Source: CAYNXB01 sp964401045 (lineage in GTDB: Bacteria; Pseudomonadota; Alphaproteobacteria; Sphingomonadales; Sphingomonadaceae). Taken from it: a stretch of 21,530 nt of DNA. Made by a program: the position numbers and the translations under genes. How positions within the stretch are numbered: the first letter of the stretch is position 1; every line of letters starts with the position of its first letter. Location of the stretch: NCBI GenBank assembly GCA_964401045.1, contig CAYNXB010000044.1:1-21530 (forward strand), given 5' to 3'. The notes beneath the pieces are model-generated. The model was not told the DNA's origin. It made no database searches and was given only the letters and a program-made list of their open reading frames with translations. Of this stretch, positions 1 through 6,640 are shown piece after piece.

Positions 1-34
1 GCACGAAGATCGAGAGGACGAAGATGAAATCCAT
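1..34 (-). CDS. pntAB: NAD(P) transhydrogenase alpha subunit part 2 (PntAB), N-terminal fragment
   Basis: Only the first 11 codons are in the window. They read MDFIFVLSIFV, which matches the conserved start of the membrane-embedded second part of the transhydrogenase alpha subunit in three-gene (pntAA-pntAB-pntB) alphaproteobacterial systems. The ATG lies at 34-32 and is preceded by a GGAG ribosome site (43-40) at a 5-base spacing. The gene runs off the left edge. Its presence shows that the pnt operon continues past the DUF559 gene and repeats, so these lie inside the operon and not at its end. The fragment is short, so the call rests on the start sequence plus the pntAA context. Confidence 0.75.
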   Translation of the reverse strand, partial: MDFIFVLSIFV

Positions 35-447
35 ACCGGCTCCGAGAACCCTCCCCCTCCGGGGGGGGTGGCAGCCGCGCAAGCGGCTGACGGAGGGGGC
101 GCGGTGCAAGCGGCGGCGATAGCTTCGGCTATGCCGACCGGATCATCCAGAACTTCGCGGGCCGGGATGCGGATAACGCGAAAGCCACGCGCTTTCAGAA
201 CGGCATCGCGTTCGATGTCGCGGCCGGGCTTGTCGCCCATATCGTGGGCGATCCCATCGACCTCGATCACCGCTCTCGCAGCATCGCAATAGAAGTCCGC
301 GATGAAGTTACCGATCGGATGCTGTTTGCGAAACTTGAGACCGTTCGGCCGGACTCGCAGCGACCGCCACAGCAAGACTTCAGGCAGCGACATGTCCTTG
401 CGCAGCCCTCGCGCGGCGCGAAGGGCCGAGGCGGTATGATTGCGCAC
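1..447 (-). CDS. DUF559 (Vsr-like endonuclease fold) protein, 3' end not seen
   Basis: A GTG-initiated frame (447, directly after an in-frame TAA) encodes a typical DUF559 protein. It has the N-terminal helix LRKDMSLPEVLLWRSLR, then GLKFRKQHPIGNFIADFYC, VIEVDGIAHD, and a C-terminal RGFRVIRIPAREVL. The conserved Glu/Asp of EVDG and the downstream Arg-Asp and Arg-Val-Ile-Arg elements belong to the very-short-patch-repair-like nuclease fold. Substrate and function are unknown for the family. The domain ends near base 100. Beyond it the frame reads through a palindromic repeat (residues PPPSAACAAATPPGGGG) and into the start of pntAB in another frame, with no stop before the edge. There is no good ribosome site at the GTG; ATG 393 is an alternative but would cut off the first helix. 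The gene sits between pntAA and pntAB, which are normally adjacent. Confidence 0.75.
   Translation of the reverse strand, partial: MRNHTASALRAARGLRKDMSLPEVLLWRSLRVRPNGLKFRKQHPIGNFIADFYCDAARAVIEVDGIAHDMGDKPGRDIERDAVLKARGFRVIRIPAREVLDDPVGIAEAIAAACTAPPPSAACAAATPPGGGGFSEPVWISSSSSRSSC
50..100. repeat. Palindromic intergenic repeat, half A, at the DUF559 3' end
   Basis: CCCCCTCCG (53-61) pairs perfectly with CGGAGGGGG (91-99). Nested inside is the hairpin CAGCCGC (72-78), loop GCAA, GCGGCTG (83-89). The element overlaps the C-terminal codons of the DUF559 frame and ends about 18 bases before the pntAB start codon. Its layout matches the left half of the composite repeat at 12493-12617. Confidence 0.75.
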
Positions 448-455
448 GGGTTAAA

Positions 456-502
456 CCCCCTCCACCGCGCTGCGCGCGGTCCCCCTCCCCCGGAGGGGGA
501 GG
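456..502. repeat. Palindromic intergenic repeat, half B, between pntAA and DUF559
   Basis: CCCCTCCACC (457-466) leads into the hairpin ACCGCGC (464-470), loop TGC, GCGCGGT (474-480). A second hairpin follows, CCTCCCC (484-490) pairing with GGGGAGG (496-502). CCCCTCCACC and GGGGGAGG recur exactly, in the same order, at 12576-12585 and 12607-12614. The tract lies 20 bases after the pntAA stop and could also act as an RNA 3'-end stabiliser. Confidence 0.75.
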
Positions 503-521
503 TTCAGGGAGCACTCAGCCC

Positions 522-1634
522 TCACCCGAGCAGCCTTTCGTTGACCACCTTGCCGCCTTGCGTGAGCCGCACGGCGTTGCCGATCTCCTCGTCGAGCACC
601 GGCCGGCCCTGCTCTGCGTCCCAGAACGCCGAGAGGAAATTGTAGAGGTTGCGGGCATAGAGCGCCGAGGTATCGGCGGCGAGCGAGCTGGGCGTGTTCG
701 AGTAACCCATCAAGCTGACGCCGTGCTTCTCGATCACCTTGTCCGGCACGCTGCCTTCGACGTTGCCGCCCTGCGCCACCGCCAGATCGAAGATCACGCT
801 GCCCGGCTTCATCGTCGCGATCTGCGCGTCGCTGACCAGCCGCGGCGCAGCGCGGCCCGGGATCAGCGCGGTGGTGATGACGATATCCTGCTTGGCGATA
901 TGGCTCGAGACAAGCTCCGCCTGCTTGGCCTTCTGCTCGTCCGTCAGCTCGGCCGCGTAGCCGCCCGTGCCGACCGCCTCGAGGCCTTCGGCGAACACCG
1001 CCTTGGCACCGAGGCTCTCGATCTGTTCGCGCGTCTCGGGCCGCACGTCGGTGGCCGAAACCTGCGCGCCGAGCCGGCGGGCGGTGGCGATCGCCTGCAA
1101 CCCGGCCACACCCACGCCCATCACGAACACGCGCGCGGCGGTGATGGTGCCGGCAGCGGTCATCATCATCGGGAATGCACGGCCATACTGGTTCGCCGCC
1201 GCCATCACGGCCTTGTAGCCGGCGAGGTTCGACTGGCTCGACAGCACGTCCATCGACTGCGCGCGCGTGATGCGTGGCATGAATTCCATCGCCAGCGCCT
1301 CGATCCCGGCCTTGGCGTAGTCATCGACCCGGGCGCGGCTGGTGAACGGATCGAGGATCGCCGCGAGCCACGCGCCCTTGGCCGCACCGGCCAGGTCCTT
1401 GGCATCCGGTCCCTGCACGCCGAGCACGATGTCGGCGCCCTTGAGCGTAGCCGTGCGCGTGCCGACTTCGGCTCCGGCATCGCTGAAAGCAGCATCCGGA
1501 ATCGAAGCGCTCGCGCCCGCGCCGCTCTCCACCGCCACGCTCGCCCCGAGCTTGATGAACTTGCCGACGGTTTCGGGCGTCGCGGCGACGCGCCGCTCAC
1601 CAGCGGCGGTCTCCTTCAGAACCGCGATCCGCAT
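522..1634 (-). CDS. pntAA: NAD(P) transhydrogenase alpha subunit part 1
   Basis: This 370-residue protein is the soluble NAD(H)-binding part (domain I) of the proton-translocating transhydrogenase, which uses the proton gradient to make NADPH from NADH. It begins MRIAVLKETAAGERRVAATP, the usual alanine-dehydrogenase/PNT N-terminus. RAQSMDVLSSQSNLAGY (residues 124-140) is the family signature. A Rossmann loop GVGVAG (173-178) follows, with an Asp about 20 residues later for the NAD ribose. Length and ends are normal for the short alpha-1 form. The ATG lies 16 bases after the coxIV stop, so the two are probably co-transcribed. The expected partner pntAB follows only after the DUF559/repeat insertion, which may reduce coupling between the subunits. 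Confidence 0.95.
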   Translation of the reverse strand: MRIAVLKETAAGERRVAATPETVGKFIKLGASVAVESGAGASASIPDAAFSDAGAEVGTRTATLKGADIVLGVQGPDAKDLAGAAKGAWLAAILDPFTSRARVDDYAKAGIEALAMEFMPRITRAQSMDVLSSQSNLAGYKAVMAAANQYGRAFPMMMTAAGTITAARVFVMGVGVAGLQAIATARRLGAQVSATDVRPETREQIESLGAKAVFAEGLEAVGTGGYAAELTDEQKAKQAELVSSHIAKQDIVITTALIPGRAAPRLVSDAQIATMKPGSVIFDLAVAQGGNVEGSVPDKVIEKHGVSLMGYSNTPSSLAADTSALYARNLYNFLSAFWDAEQGRPVLDEEIGNAVRLTQGGKVVNERLLG

Positions 1635-1650
1635 CCCCCCGCCGCCGCCG

Positions 1651-1773
1651 TCAGGAAATAAGCAGGATGACGATGAGGACCAGCACCGCGAGGACCGGAA
1701 CGACCCACTTCAACAGGCCGACAAACCCGCTGTAGGTCTGTTCGGCGGCTTTTATGTCGTTGCCCGATGCCAT
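1651..1773 (-). CDS. aa3-type cytochrome c oxidase subunit IV-like small membrane protein
   Basis: A 40-residue reading frame begins MASGNDIKAAEQTYSGFVGL, continues with a single hydrophobic helix (residues about 23-39), and ends LLIS. This matches the bacterial aa3-type cytochrome oxidase subunit IV family (COX4_pro_2): a short soluble head with the AEQTYSGF signature, then one membrane span. The ribosome site GGAGAG precedes the ATG. Genes of this family commonly sit directly upstream of pntAA in sphingomonads, as here (16-base gap). Whether the product acts in the oxidase or is only co-expressed with the transhydrogenase cannot be read from the sequence. Confidence 0.85.
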   Translation of the reverse strand: MASGNDIKAAEQTYSGFVGLLKWVVPVLAVLVLIVILLIS

Positions 1774-1855
1774 CAAAGCTCTCCGTAAAGCTGTCGTTTG
1801 CGTTGCGCACCCCTATCGTCGCGGCGCGCGCGGCTCAAGCCCCTCCCCCACACGC

Positions 1856-1870
1856 TTAATCTGGTCTTTA
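1856..1870. promoter_or_regulatory. CtrA-box-like TTAA-N7-TTTA in divergent promoter region
   Basis: TTAA (1856-1859), seven bases, then TTTA (1867-1870) is one mismatch from the CtrA consensus TTAA-N7-TTAA. It lies in the 150-base region between the divergent coxIV/pnt operon and the NtrC-like regulator. No convincing -35/-10 pair was found for the regulator. Such a near-match can arise by chance. Confidence 0.25.
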
Positions 1871-1923
1871 CCGGTTCCGCGTAAGCCGGGCCCCGTCCCA
1901 ATTCGGGCCACATCGGGGGAAGC

Positions 1924-3351
1924 ATGGCGGAAACCGAACAACGGCTTCTGATGTTGATTGACGACGAGCCGGCGCAGAGCAGGCTGATCGGCGCGCTCGC
2001 TTCGCGGGCGGGTTGGCGCACGCTCGTCGTTTCCGATGCAGAGACTGCCATTGCCACCCTCGGCACCCGCCAGGGCATGGCCCTGAGTGCAATCATTCTC
2101 GATCAGTGGGTGCCCGGCGACGATGCATGCGAGCTGATCGCCGAACTAAAGGCGCGCCGGCCCGGCCTGCCGATCCTGATGCTCACCACCAGCACCTCGC
2201 CCAGCCTCGCGGTCGAAGCGATGCGCGCCGGGGCGAGCGACTACCTGGTCAAGCCGATCGCGCCCGACCGGCTGATGCAGGCGTTGCGCAGTGCGACGAT
2301 GCGCGAAGCCCCGCGCGACGAGTTGCAGCACCTGACCGAGAAACTCGAGACTGCCCTCGATTTCGATTCGATGATCGGTGCCAATCCGGGCTTTCGCACC
2401 GCCCTCGCCCGCGCCGCCAAGGCCGCGCGCGGGCACGGCACGGTGCTGGTTGAAGGCGAAACCGGCACGGGCAAGGACATGGTCGTGCGGGCGATGCACG
2501 CCGCCAGCCCGCGTGCCAGGATGCCGCTGCGCGTGATCAACGTGCGCAGCGTGTCCGCTAACGGCCTCGAATCGGTGCTCATGGGCCACGAGAAGGGCTC
2601 CTTCCCCGGTGCGTTCGAACGGCAGATCGGCGCCCTGCAACACTGCGACGGCGGAACGCTGGTGCTCGACGAGGTCAATCGCCTGCCTGACGATGTGCAG
2701 GAACGGCTCGCCGAAGCTCTCGTCAAAGGCAGCGTGCGGCCGATCGGGGCACGCCACAGTTTCCGTATCGACACCCGCGTGGTTGCGGCGAGCAACCGCC
2801 CGCTGGCCGAGCTGGTCGAAGCTGGCAAGTTCCGCGCCGACCTCTATCAGGCGCTCTCCGCCACCCGCATCGCGCTTCCCGCGCTGCGCGACCGCCCGGG
2901 CGACATCCCTGCCCTCACCCGCTACTTCCTCGCCCGCATCGGCGAGCAGCCGGGCCTGCGCGCCCTCGGCGTTACCGACAACGCGCTGAGCCTGCTCGCT
3001 TCCTACGAGTGGCCGGGCAACGTCCGCCAGCTCCAGGCCGTGCTGTTTCGCGCGGCGGTGTTCTGCGACGGCGACGCGCTGACCGCCGAGGACTTCCCGC
3101 AGATCGCCGAGATGGTGGGCGAAACGGTGCCGGCGAACGGCAACGGCCACAGCCATCAGGAATCCATCGGGGTGATGCTCTACACCCACGACGGCAATCT
3201 GCGCCCGCTGGAGGAGATCGAGGCTGACGTGATCCGCCTCGCCATCGGACACTACCGCGGGCGGATGACCGAAGTCGCCCGGCGGCTCGGCATCGGCCGC
3301 TCCACGCTCTACCGCAAGCTCAGCGACCTCGGGATCGACAACGCCGCCTGA
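1924..3351 (+). CDS. NtrC-like response regulator with AAA+ domain and degenerate GAFTGA loop
   Basis: This 475-residue protein has three domains. The receiver (about 7-120) has acidic Asp13/Asp14, probable phosphoacceptor Asp60, Thr88/Thr89 and Lys110. The AAA+ domain (about 145-385) has Walker A GETGTGKD (178-185), Walker B LVLDE (246-250), the Arg-rich FRADLYQALS stretch (303-312) and WPGNVRQL (363-370). A Fis-type helix-turn-helix lies at about 430-472. The sigma-54 contact loop, normally GAFTGA, reads GSFPGA (225-230). The critical Thr is replaced by Pro, so ordinary sigma-54 activation is doubtful. The protein may work with sigma-70 or act as a DNA-binding regulator only. GGGGGA lies just before the ATG. 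No sensor kinase is adjacent; the SDR gene follows after 18 bases. Confidence 0.9.
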   Translation: MAETEQRLLMLIDDEPAQSRLIGALASRAGWRTLVVSDAETAIATLGTRQGMALSAIILDQWVPGDDACELIAELKARRPGLPILMLTTSTSPSLAVEAMRAGASDYLVKPIAPDRLMQALRSATMREAPRDELQHLTEKLETALDFDSMIGANPGFRTALARAAKAARGHGTVLVEGETGTGKDMVVRAMHAASPRARMPLRVINVRSVSANGLESVLMGHEKGSFPGAFERQIGALQHCDGGTLVLDEVNRLPDDVQERLAEALVKGSVRPIGARHSFRIDTRVVAASNRPLAELVEAGKFRADLYQALSATRIALPALRDRPGDIPALTRYFLARIGEQPGLRALGVTDNALSLLASYEWPGNVRQLQAVLFRAAVFCDGDALTAEDFPQIAEMVGETVPANGNGHSHQESIGVMLYTHDGNLRPLEEIEADVIRLAIGHYRGRMTEVARRLGIGRSTLYRKLSDLGIDNAA

Positions 3352-3369
3352 CGCGCTTAGCCGCGCCGC

Positions 3370-4119
3370 ATGGCATTCGACTTTTCCGGCAAGTCCGCGC
3401 TGATCACCGGCGCGGCATCGGGCATAGGCGCGGCCTGCGCGCGGTGGCTCGATACAAATGGCATTGCGCGGCTGGTGCTGATCGACCGCGACGAGATCGC
3501 GCTCGACCTTGGCTGCGCGACGGACCACGTCACCGGCGACGTCGGCGATCCCGAGTTCTGGTGCGCCATCGAGCCGAAGCTCGGCCGGATCGACCATGCG
3601 GTGGTCAACGCCGGCGTGGCCTCAGGCTCCCTCATCGCCGAAACCGAATTCGCCGAATGGCGCCGGGTGCTCGGCGTCAATCTCGACGGGGCGTTCCTGA
3701 CGCTGCGCGCGGCGATGCGCGCAATTGCCGATGGCGGAAGCGTGGTCGTCACCGCGTCGGCCAGCGGGTTCAAGGCAGAGCCGGGCACCGCCGCCTACGG
3801 CGCGTCGAAAGCGGGCGCGATTCAGCTCGCCAAAGTCGCCGCCAGGGAAGGCGCGCCGCGCGGGGTTCGCGTCAACGCGATCGCGCCCGGCGGCGTCGAT
3901 ACCCCGATCTGGGACCAGACGCCGTTCTTCAACGATCTGCTGGCGCAACACGGCGGCGACCGTGACGCCGCGCTGATCGCAATGGCGAAGATAGCGACCC
4001 CGCTCGGCCGCTACGCCAGCGCCGACGAGATCGCCGCACAAGTGGGCTTCCTGCTGTCAGATGCTGCGGCCACCATCACCGGCGCGGTGCTGGTGAGCGA
4101 CGGCGGCTACACCCTCTAG
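3370..4119 (+). CDS. SDR-family NAD(P)-dependent oxidoreductase
   Basis: This 249-residue classical short-chain dehydrogenase/reductase has cofactor motif TGAASGIG (13-20) and Asp39 after the second strand, which favours NAD(H). It also has the VNAG motif (79-82) and catalytic Ser130, Tyr143 and Lys147 (YGASK). The C-terminus GAVLVSDGGYTL is typical. The substrate cannot be predicted. No ribosome site precedes the ATG. TCGACA (3335-3340) and TTAGCC (3357-3362) could form a promoter ending close to the ATG, suggesting a leaderless transcript, or it may be read through from the regulator gene 18 bases upstream. Its stop shares the palindrome CTAG with the stop of the convergent folP. Confidence 0.9.
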   Translation: MAFDFSGKSALITGAASGIGAACARWLDTNGIARLVLIDRDEIALDLGCATDHVTGDVGDPEFWCAIEPKLGRIDHAVVNAGVASGSLIAETEFAEWRRVLGVNLDGAFLTLRAAMRAIADGGSVVVTASASGFKAEPGTAAYGASKAGAIQLAKVAAREGAPRGVRVNAIAPGGVDTPIWDQTPFFNDLLAQHGGDRDAALIAMAKIATPLGRYASADEIAAQVGFLLSDAAATITGAVLVSDGGYTL

Positions 4120-5240
4120 CCGGGCAAATCGCAGAAATCGGTCAGCGCGGCATCGCGCACGCCTCGCCATACGTTTCGCGCCTGCACCGTCTCGAACACG
4201 TCGTGGACGCGCAGCAGTTGCACGCCCGCGTTCATCCCCGCGACCGCCAGCGCCACGCTGCCGCCAAGCCGCTGGTGGGCCGGGGCTTCATGGGACAGCG
4301 CGCCAATCGAGCGCTTGCGGCTCGCACCGAGGAGCAGCGGCTGGCCGAGCGCGTGGAACAGCGGCAGCGCGTTCAGCAGCGCGAGGTTTTCGGCGAGCGT
4401 CTTGCCGAAACCGATGCCCGGATCGAGGATGATGCGCTCGCGCGCCACGCCGGCCGCCTCCGCGCGATCGCGCGCCGCGCCGAGCCAGTCGAATACATCG
4501 AACACCACGTTCGCATATTCGGCGTCGGCATGAAGGTCGTCGGCGCTTTTGTCGACCGCACCCGGCGCATGCATCAGGATCACCGGCAACCCGCTCGCCG
4601 CGGCAAGCTCGATGCTGCGCGGATCGTGGCGCAGGGCAGAGACATCGTTGATCACGTGTGCGCCCGCCGCAATCGCGGCTTCGAGCACGCCCGCGCGGCG
4701 CGTATCGACACTGACCGCAGCACCCATCAGCACCGCGCGCTCGATCGCCGGGATCACGCGCTTGACCTCGTCACCTTCCCACACCGCCGCCGCGCCCGGC
4801 CGCGTGCTCTCACCGCCGATGTCGAGCATTGCCGCGCCAGCCTCCAGCATCGCCGCCATATGCTCGCTCGCCGCCTCTGGATCGTCGAGGAACTTGCCGC
4901 CGTCTGAGAAGCTGTCCGGCGTCACGTTGAGGATGCCCATGACCTGCGGCTGGTCGAGCGGGATGCGCCGGTCCCCGCATTCGAGCGGCGGGTGTGCGAT
5001 GCGCAGGTTGGCCCACTGTTCTTCGCCTTCAGCGCCGAGTCGATCGGGCAGCGCGCCAAGAACGTCGTCGATCGTCTGGGCGGTGGCAATCGCGCGGCTG
5101 GTGACCTGGCCATCCTCCGCGACGATCACCGCGAACTCGCGCGCATAGACGAGCCCGCCGGCGAGCCTGATCGCATCGCCGTGGAATGCCTGCGGTCCGG
5201 GCGCGAAAGTCAACGGGCGGAGGTAGAGTCGTTCAGCCAT
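4116..5240 (-). CDS. folP: Dihydropteroate synthase
   Basis: The enzyme joins 6-hydroxymethyl-dihydropterin pyrophosphate and p-aminobenzoate in folate synthesis and is the sulfonamide target. Its 374 residues carry the family motifs in order: MGILNVTPDSFSDGG (101-115), IGGESTRPGA (141-150), INDVSA (197-202), ILDPGIGFGKT (271-281), LLLGASRKRSIG (302-313) and LRVHDV (343-348). The first 95 or so residues form an extension absent from E. coli FolP; its role is unknown. GAGGG lies 5 bases before the ATG. The stop TAG (4118-4116) overlaps the SDR stop on the other strand. ccrM lies upstream on the same strand, 248 bases away. Confidence 0.95.
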   Translation of the reverse strand: MAERLYLRPLTFAPGPQAFHGDAIRLAGGLVYAREFAVIVAEDGQVTSRAIATAQTIDDVLGALPDRLGAEGEEQWANLRIAHPPLECGDRRIPLDQPQVMGILNVTPDSFSDGGKFLDDPEAASEHMAAMLEAGAAMLDIGGESTRPGAAAVWEGDEVKRVIPAIERAVLMGAAVSVDTRRAGVLEAAIAAGAHVINDVSALRHDPRSIELAAASGLPVILMHAPGAVDKSADDLHADAEYANVVFDVFDWLGAARDRAEAAGVARERIILDPGIGFGKTLAENLALLNALPLFHALGQPLLLGASRKRSIGALSHEAPAHQRLGGSVALAVAGMNAGVQLLRVHDVFETVQARNVWRGVRDAALTDFCDLPG

Positions 5241-5264
5241 TCAGCCCTCGCGGCCTGTAGGAGA

Positions 5265-5279
5265 GTGACAGGTGTGACA
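5265..5279. repeat. Direct repeat GTGACA upstream of folP
   Basis: GTGACA occurs at 5265-5270 and again at 5274-5279, nine bases start to start (TGTCAC twice on the folP strand). It lies 25-39 bases upstream of the folP ATG. It could be a regulator half-site pair or the edge of a dispersed repeat. Confidence 0.35.
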
Positions 5280-5307
5280 CGGTCCTGGGAAAGAAAAATC
5301 GGAGACA

Positions 5308-5324
5308 TTTCGGCCTTGCCGAAA
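5308..5324 (-). terminator. Hairpin in the ccrM-folP gap, possible terminator or leader structure
   Basis: TTTCGGC (5308-5314), loop CTT, GCCGAAA (5318-5324) is a perfect 7-base-pair stem. On the minus strand it is followed, after about 8 bases, by a T-rich stretch (ATTTTTCTTT). It could end ccrM transcripts, whose stop codon is 165 bases upstream, or form part of a folP leader. Confidence 0.4.
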
Positions 5325-5461
5325 ACCGCGACGAGGTGAGGTGACGAGCGTTGGGCATGGCGCCGATGTAGCCGGTTCCAGCGTCGGTAGGAAAGCGTGG
5401 AGCCAGGCACTCTTCCCTTGACCGAGCCGGAGTGGGGCACCGCCTGCCCGCCGTGCGGCAT

Positions 5462-5485
5462 CTCCGCGCCTCCGCGCCTCCGCGA
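5462..5485. repeat. Three tandem copies of an 8-base unit, CTCCGCGC
   Basis: Three contiguous units read CTCCGCGC, CTCCGCGC, CTCCGCGA, ending 3 bases from the ccrM stop codon (5491-5489). A degenerate three-unit relative lies at 19991-20014. The rest of the 5241-5488 gap shows no gene with convincing coding signals. Confidence 0.7.
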
Positions 5486-5488
5486 GAG

Positions 5489-6619
5489 CTAATCCTCCAC
5501 CGTCAGCAGATAATGCTGCCGCAGCGCGTCGAGCGGCTTCACCTCGCCATCGTGTTCGAGGTGCCAGAAGCTCCACCCGTTGCACGAAGGCGCGCCCTGG
5601 AGGTCCTTGCCGAGGCCGTGGATCGAACCAGTCTGCGTCCCCCGTGTAAGCGAACCATCGGCGCGGACTTGCGCGGTCCAGCGGCGCTGCTTGTCGAACA
5701 GCTCCGTCCCGGGCGGGACCAGACCCGCCTCGACCAGCGAGCCAAACGCCACTCTGGGCGCGTCCTTGCGGCTCTGCATCGTCGCCAGCGCGCTTTCGTC
5801 GAGCGGCAGTTCCTTCTCGATCCGCTTGAGCGCGGCATCGCGGTAGCCCGCTTCGCGCTCGCAGCCGATCCACTGCCGGCCGAGGCGCTTTGCCACCGCA
5901 CCGGTGGTGCCGGTGCCGAAGAACGGATCGAGCACCACGTCACCCTTCTCGGTCGTTGCCAGCAGCACGCGGTAGAGCAGCGCCTCGGGCTTCTGCGTCG
6001 GATGGACTTTCTGCTTGCCCTCTTTCAGCCGCTCCGGCCCGCTGCAGATCGGGATCACCCAATCGCTGCGCATCTGCAGCTCGTCGTTGAGCGTCTTCAT
6101 CGCGCGGTAGTTGAAGTGGTAGCGGGCCTTCTCACCCATGCTCGCCCACAGCAGCGTCTCGTGCGCGTTGGTGAAGCGGGTGCCGCGAAAGTTCGGCATC
6201 GGGTTCGACTTGCGCCACACGATGTCGTTGAGGATCCAGAACCCGAGGTCCTGCAGGATCGCGCCGACGCGGTAGATGTTGTGGTAGCTGCCGATCACCC
6301 ACAGCGCACCGTCGGGCTTGAGAACGCGCTTCGCTTCCTTCAGCCAGGCCTTTGTGAAGACGTCATAAGTGCTGAAGCTGTCGAACCGATCCCAGTGATC
6401 GGTGACGGCATCCACGTGGCTGCCGTCGGGGCGGTTGAGATCGCCGCCGAGCTGGAGGTTGTACGGCGGATCGGCGAAGACGAGATCGACGCTGGCGTCC
6501 GGCAGCGATTGCATCGCCTCGATGCAGTCGCCCGCCAGAATCCGCCCAAGCGGCAAGTCCGCGCGCGCCTTCGCTGCGTCGAGCGCGCGCACCTGCTCGC
6601 GAGTGAGTACGTCCCCCAA
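5489..6619 (-). CDS. ccrM: CcrM-type DNA adenine methyltransferase (GANTC)
   Basis: CcrM methylates the adenine of GANTC and is the solitary, cell-cycle-regulated methyltransferase of alphaproteobacteria. This 376-residue protein is a beta-class enzyme: DPPYNLQLGG (50-59) comes first and the SAM loop DPFFGTGTTG (231-240) later. HPTQKP (206-211) lies between them. A C-terminal RAMA-like domain (about 283-370) is characteristic of CcrM. An in-frame stop lies 21 bases upstream and no ATG is available. The TTG at 6619 has AAGGA at 8-base spacing and is preferred; GTG at 6592 is the alternative. Upstream lie a DnaA box and six GANTC sites. The period-8 repeat begins right after its stop. Confidence 0.93.
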   Translation of the reverse strand: MGDVLTREQVRALDAAKARADLPLGRILAGDCIEAMQSLPDASVDLVFADPPYNLQLGGDLNRPDGSHVDAVTDHWDRFDSFSTYDVFTKAWLKEAKRVLKPDGALWVIGSYHNIYRVGAILQDLGFWILNDIVWRKSNPMPNFRGTRFTNAHETLLWASMGEKARYHFNYRAMKTLNDELQMRSDWVIPICSGPERLKEGKQKVHPTQKPEALLYRVLLATTEKGDVVLDPFFGTGTTGAVAKRLGRQWIGCEREAGYRDAALKRIEKELPLDESALATMQSRKDAPRVAFGSLVEAGLVPPGTELFDKQRRWTAQVRADGSLTRGTQTGSIHGLGKDLQGAPSCNGWSFWHLEHDGEVKPLDALRQHYLLTVED

Positions 6620-6640
6620 ATCCCGTATCCTTGTCCCGAT

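Larger units (their letters stand above)
50..502. mobile_element. Putative repeat-bounded DUF559 element inserted in the pnt operon
   Basis: The DUF559 gene is bracketed by repeat half A (50-100) and repeat half B (456-502). Together they separate pntAA (stop at 522) from pntAB (start at 34). Half A and half B occur in the same order and orientation around a spacer of about 33 bases at 12493-12617, where no gene lies between them. This layout resembles a carrier element and a short derivative. No target-site duplication or transposase was identified, so mobility is an inference. Confidence 0.4.

Noticed and set aside
2146..3597. Long open frame antisense to the regulator gene (483 codons)
   Set aside because: High GC keeps antisense frames open. 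It has no family motifs and lies opposite a well-conserved regulator. The same applies to long antisense frames at 558-1661, 8274-9995, 10606-12036, 13744-14841, 15603-17069 and 17296-18453.
5210..5461. Possible 83-residue gene upstream of folP
   Set aside because: It overlaps the folP start, contains the hairpin and direct repeat, and has Arg/Ser-rich composition typical of out-of-frame GC-rich DNA.
5462..5485. CRISPR-like array
   Set aside because: Units are 8 bases, contiguous and without spacers.
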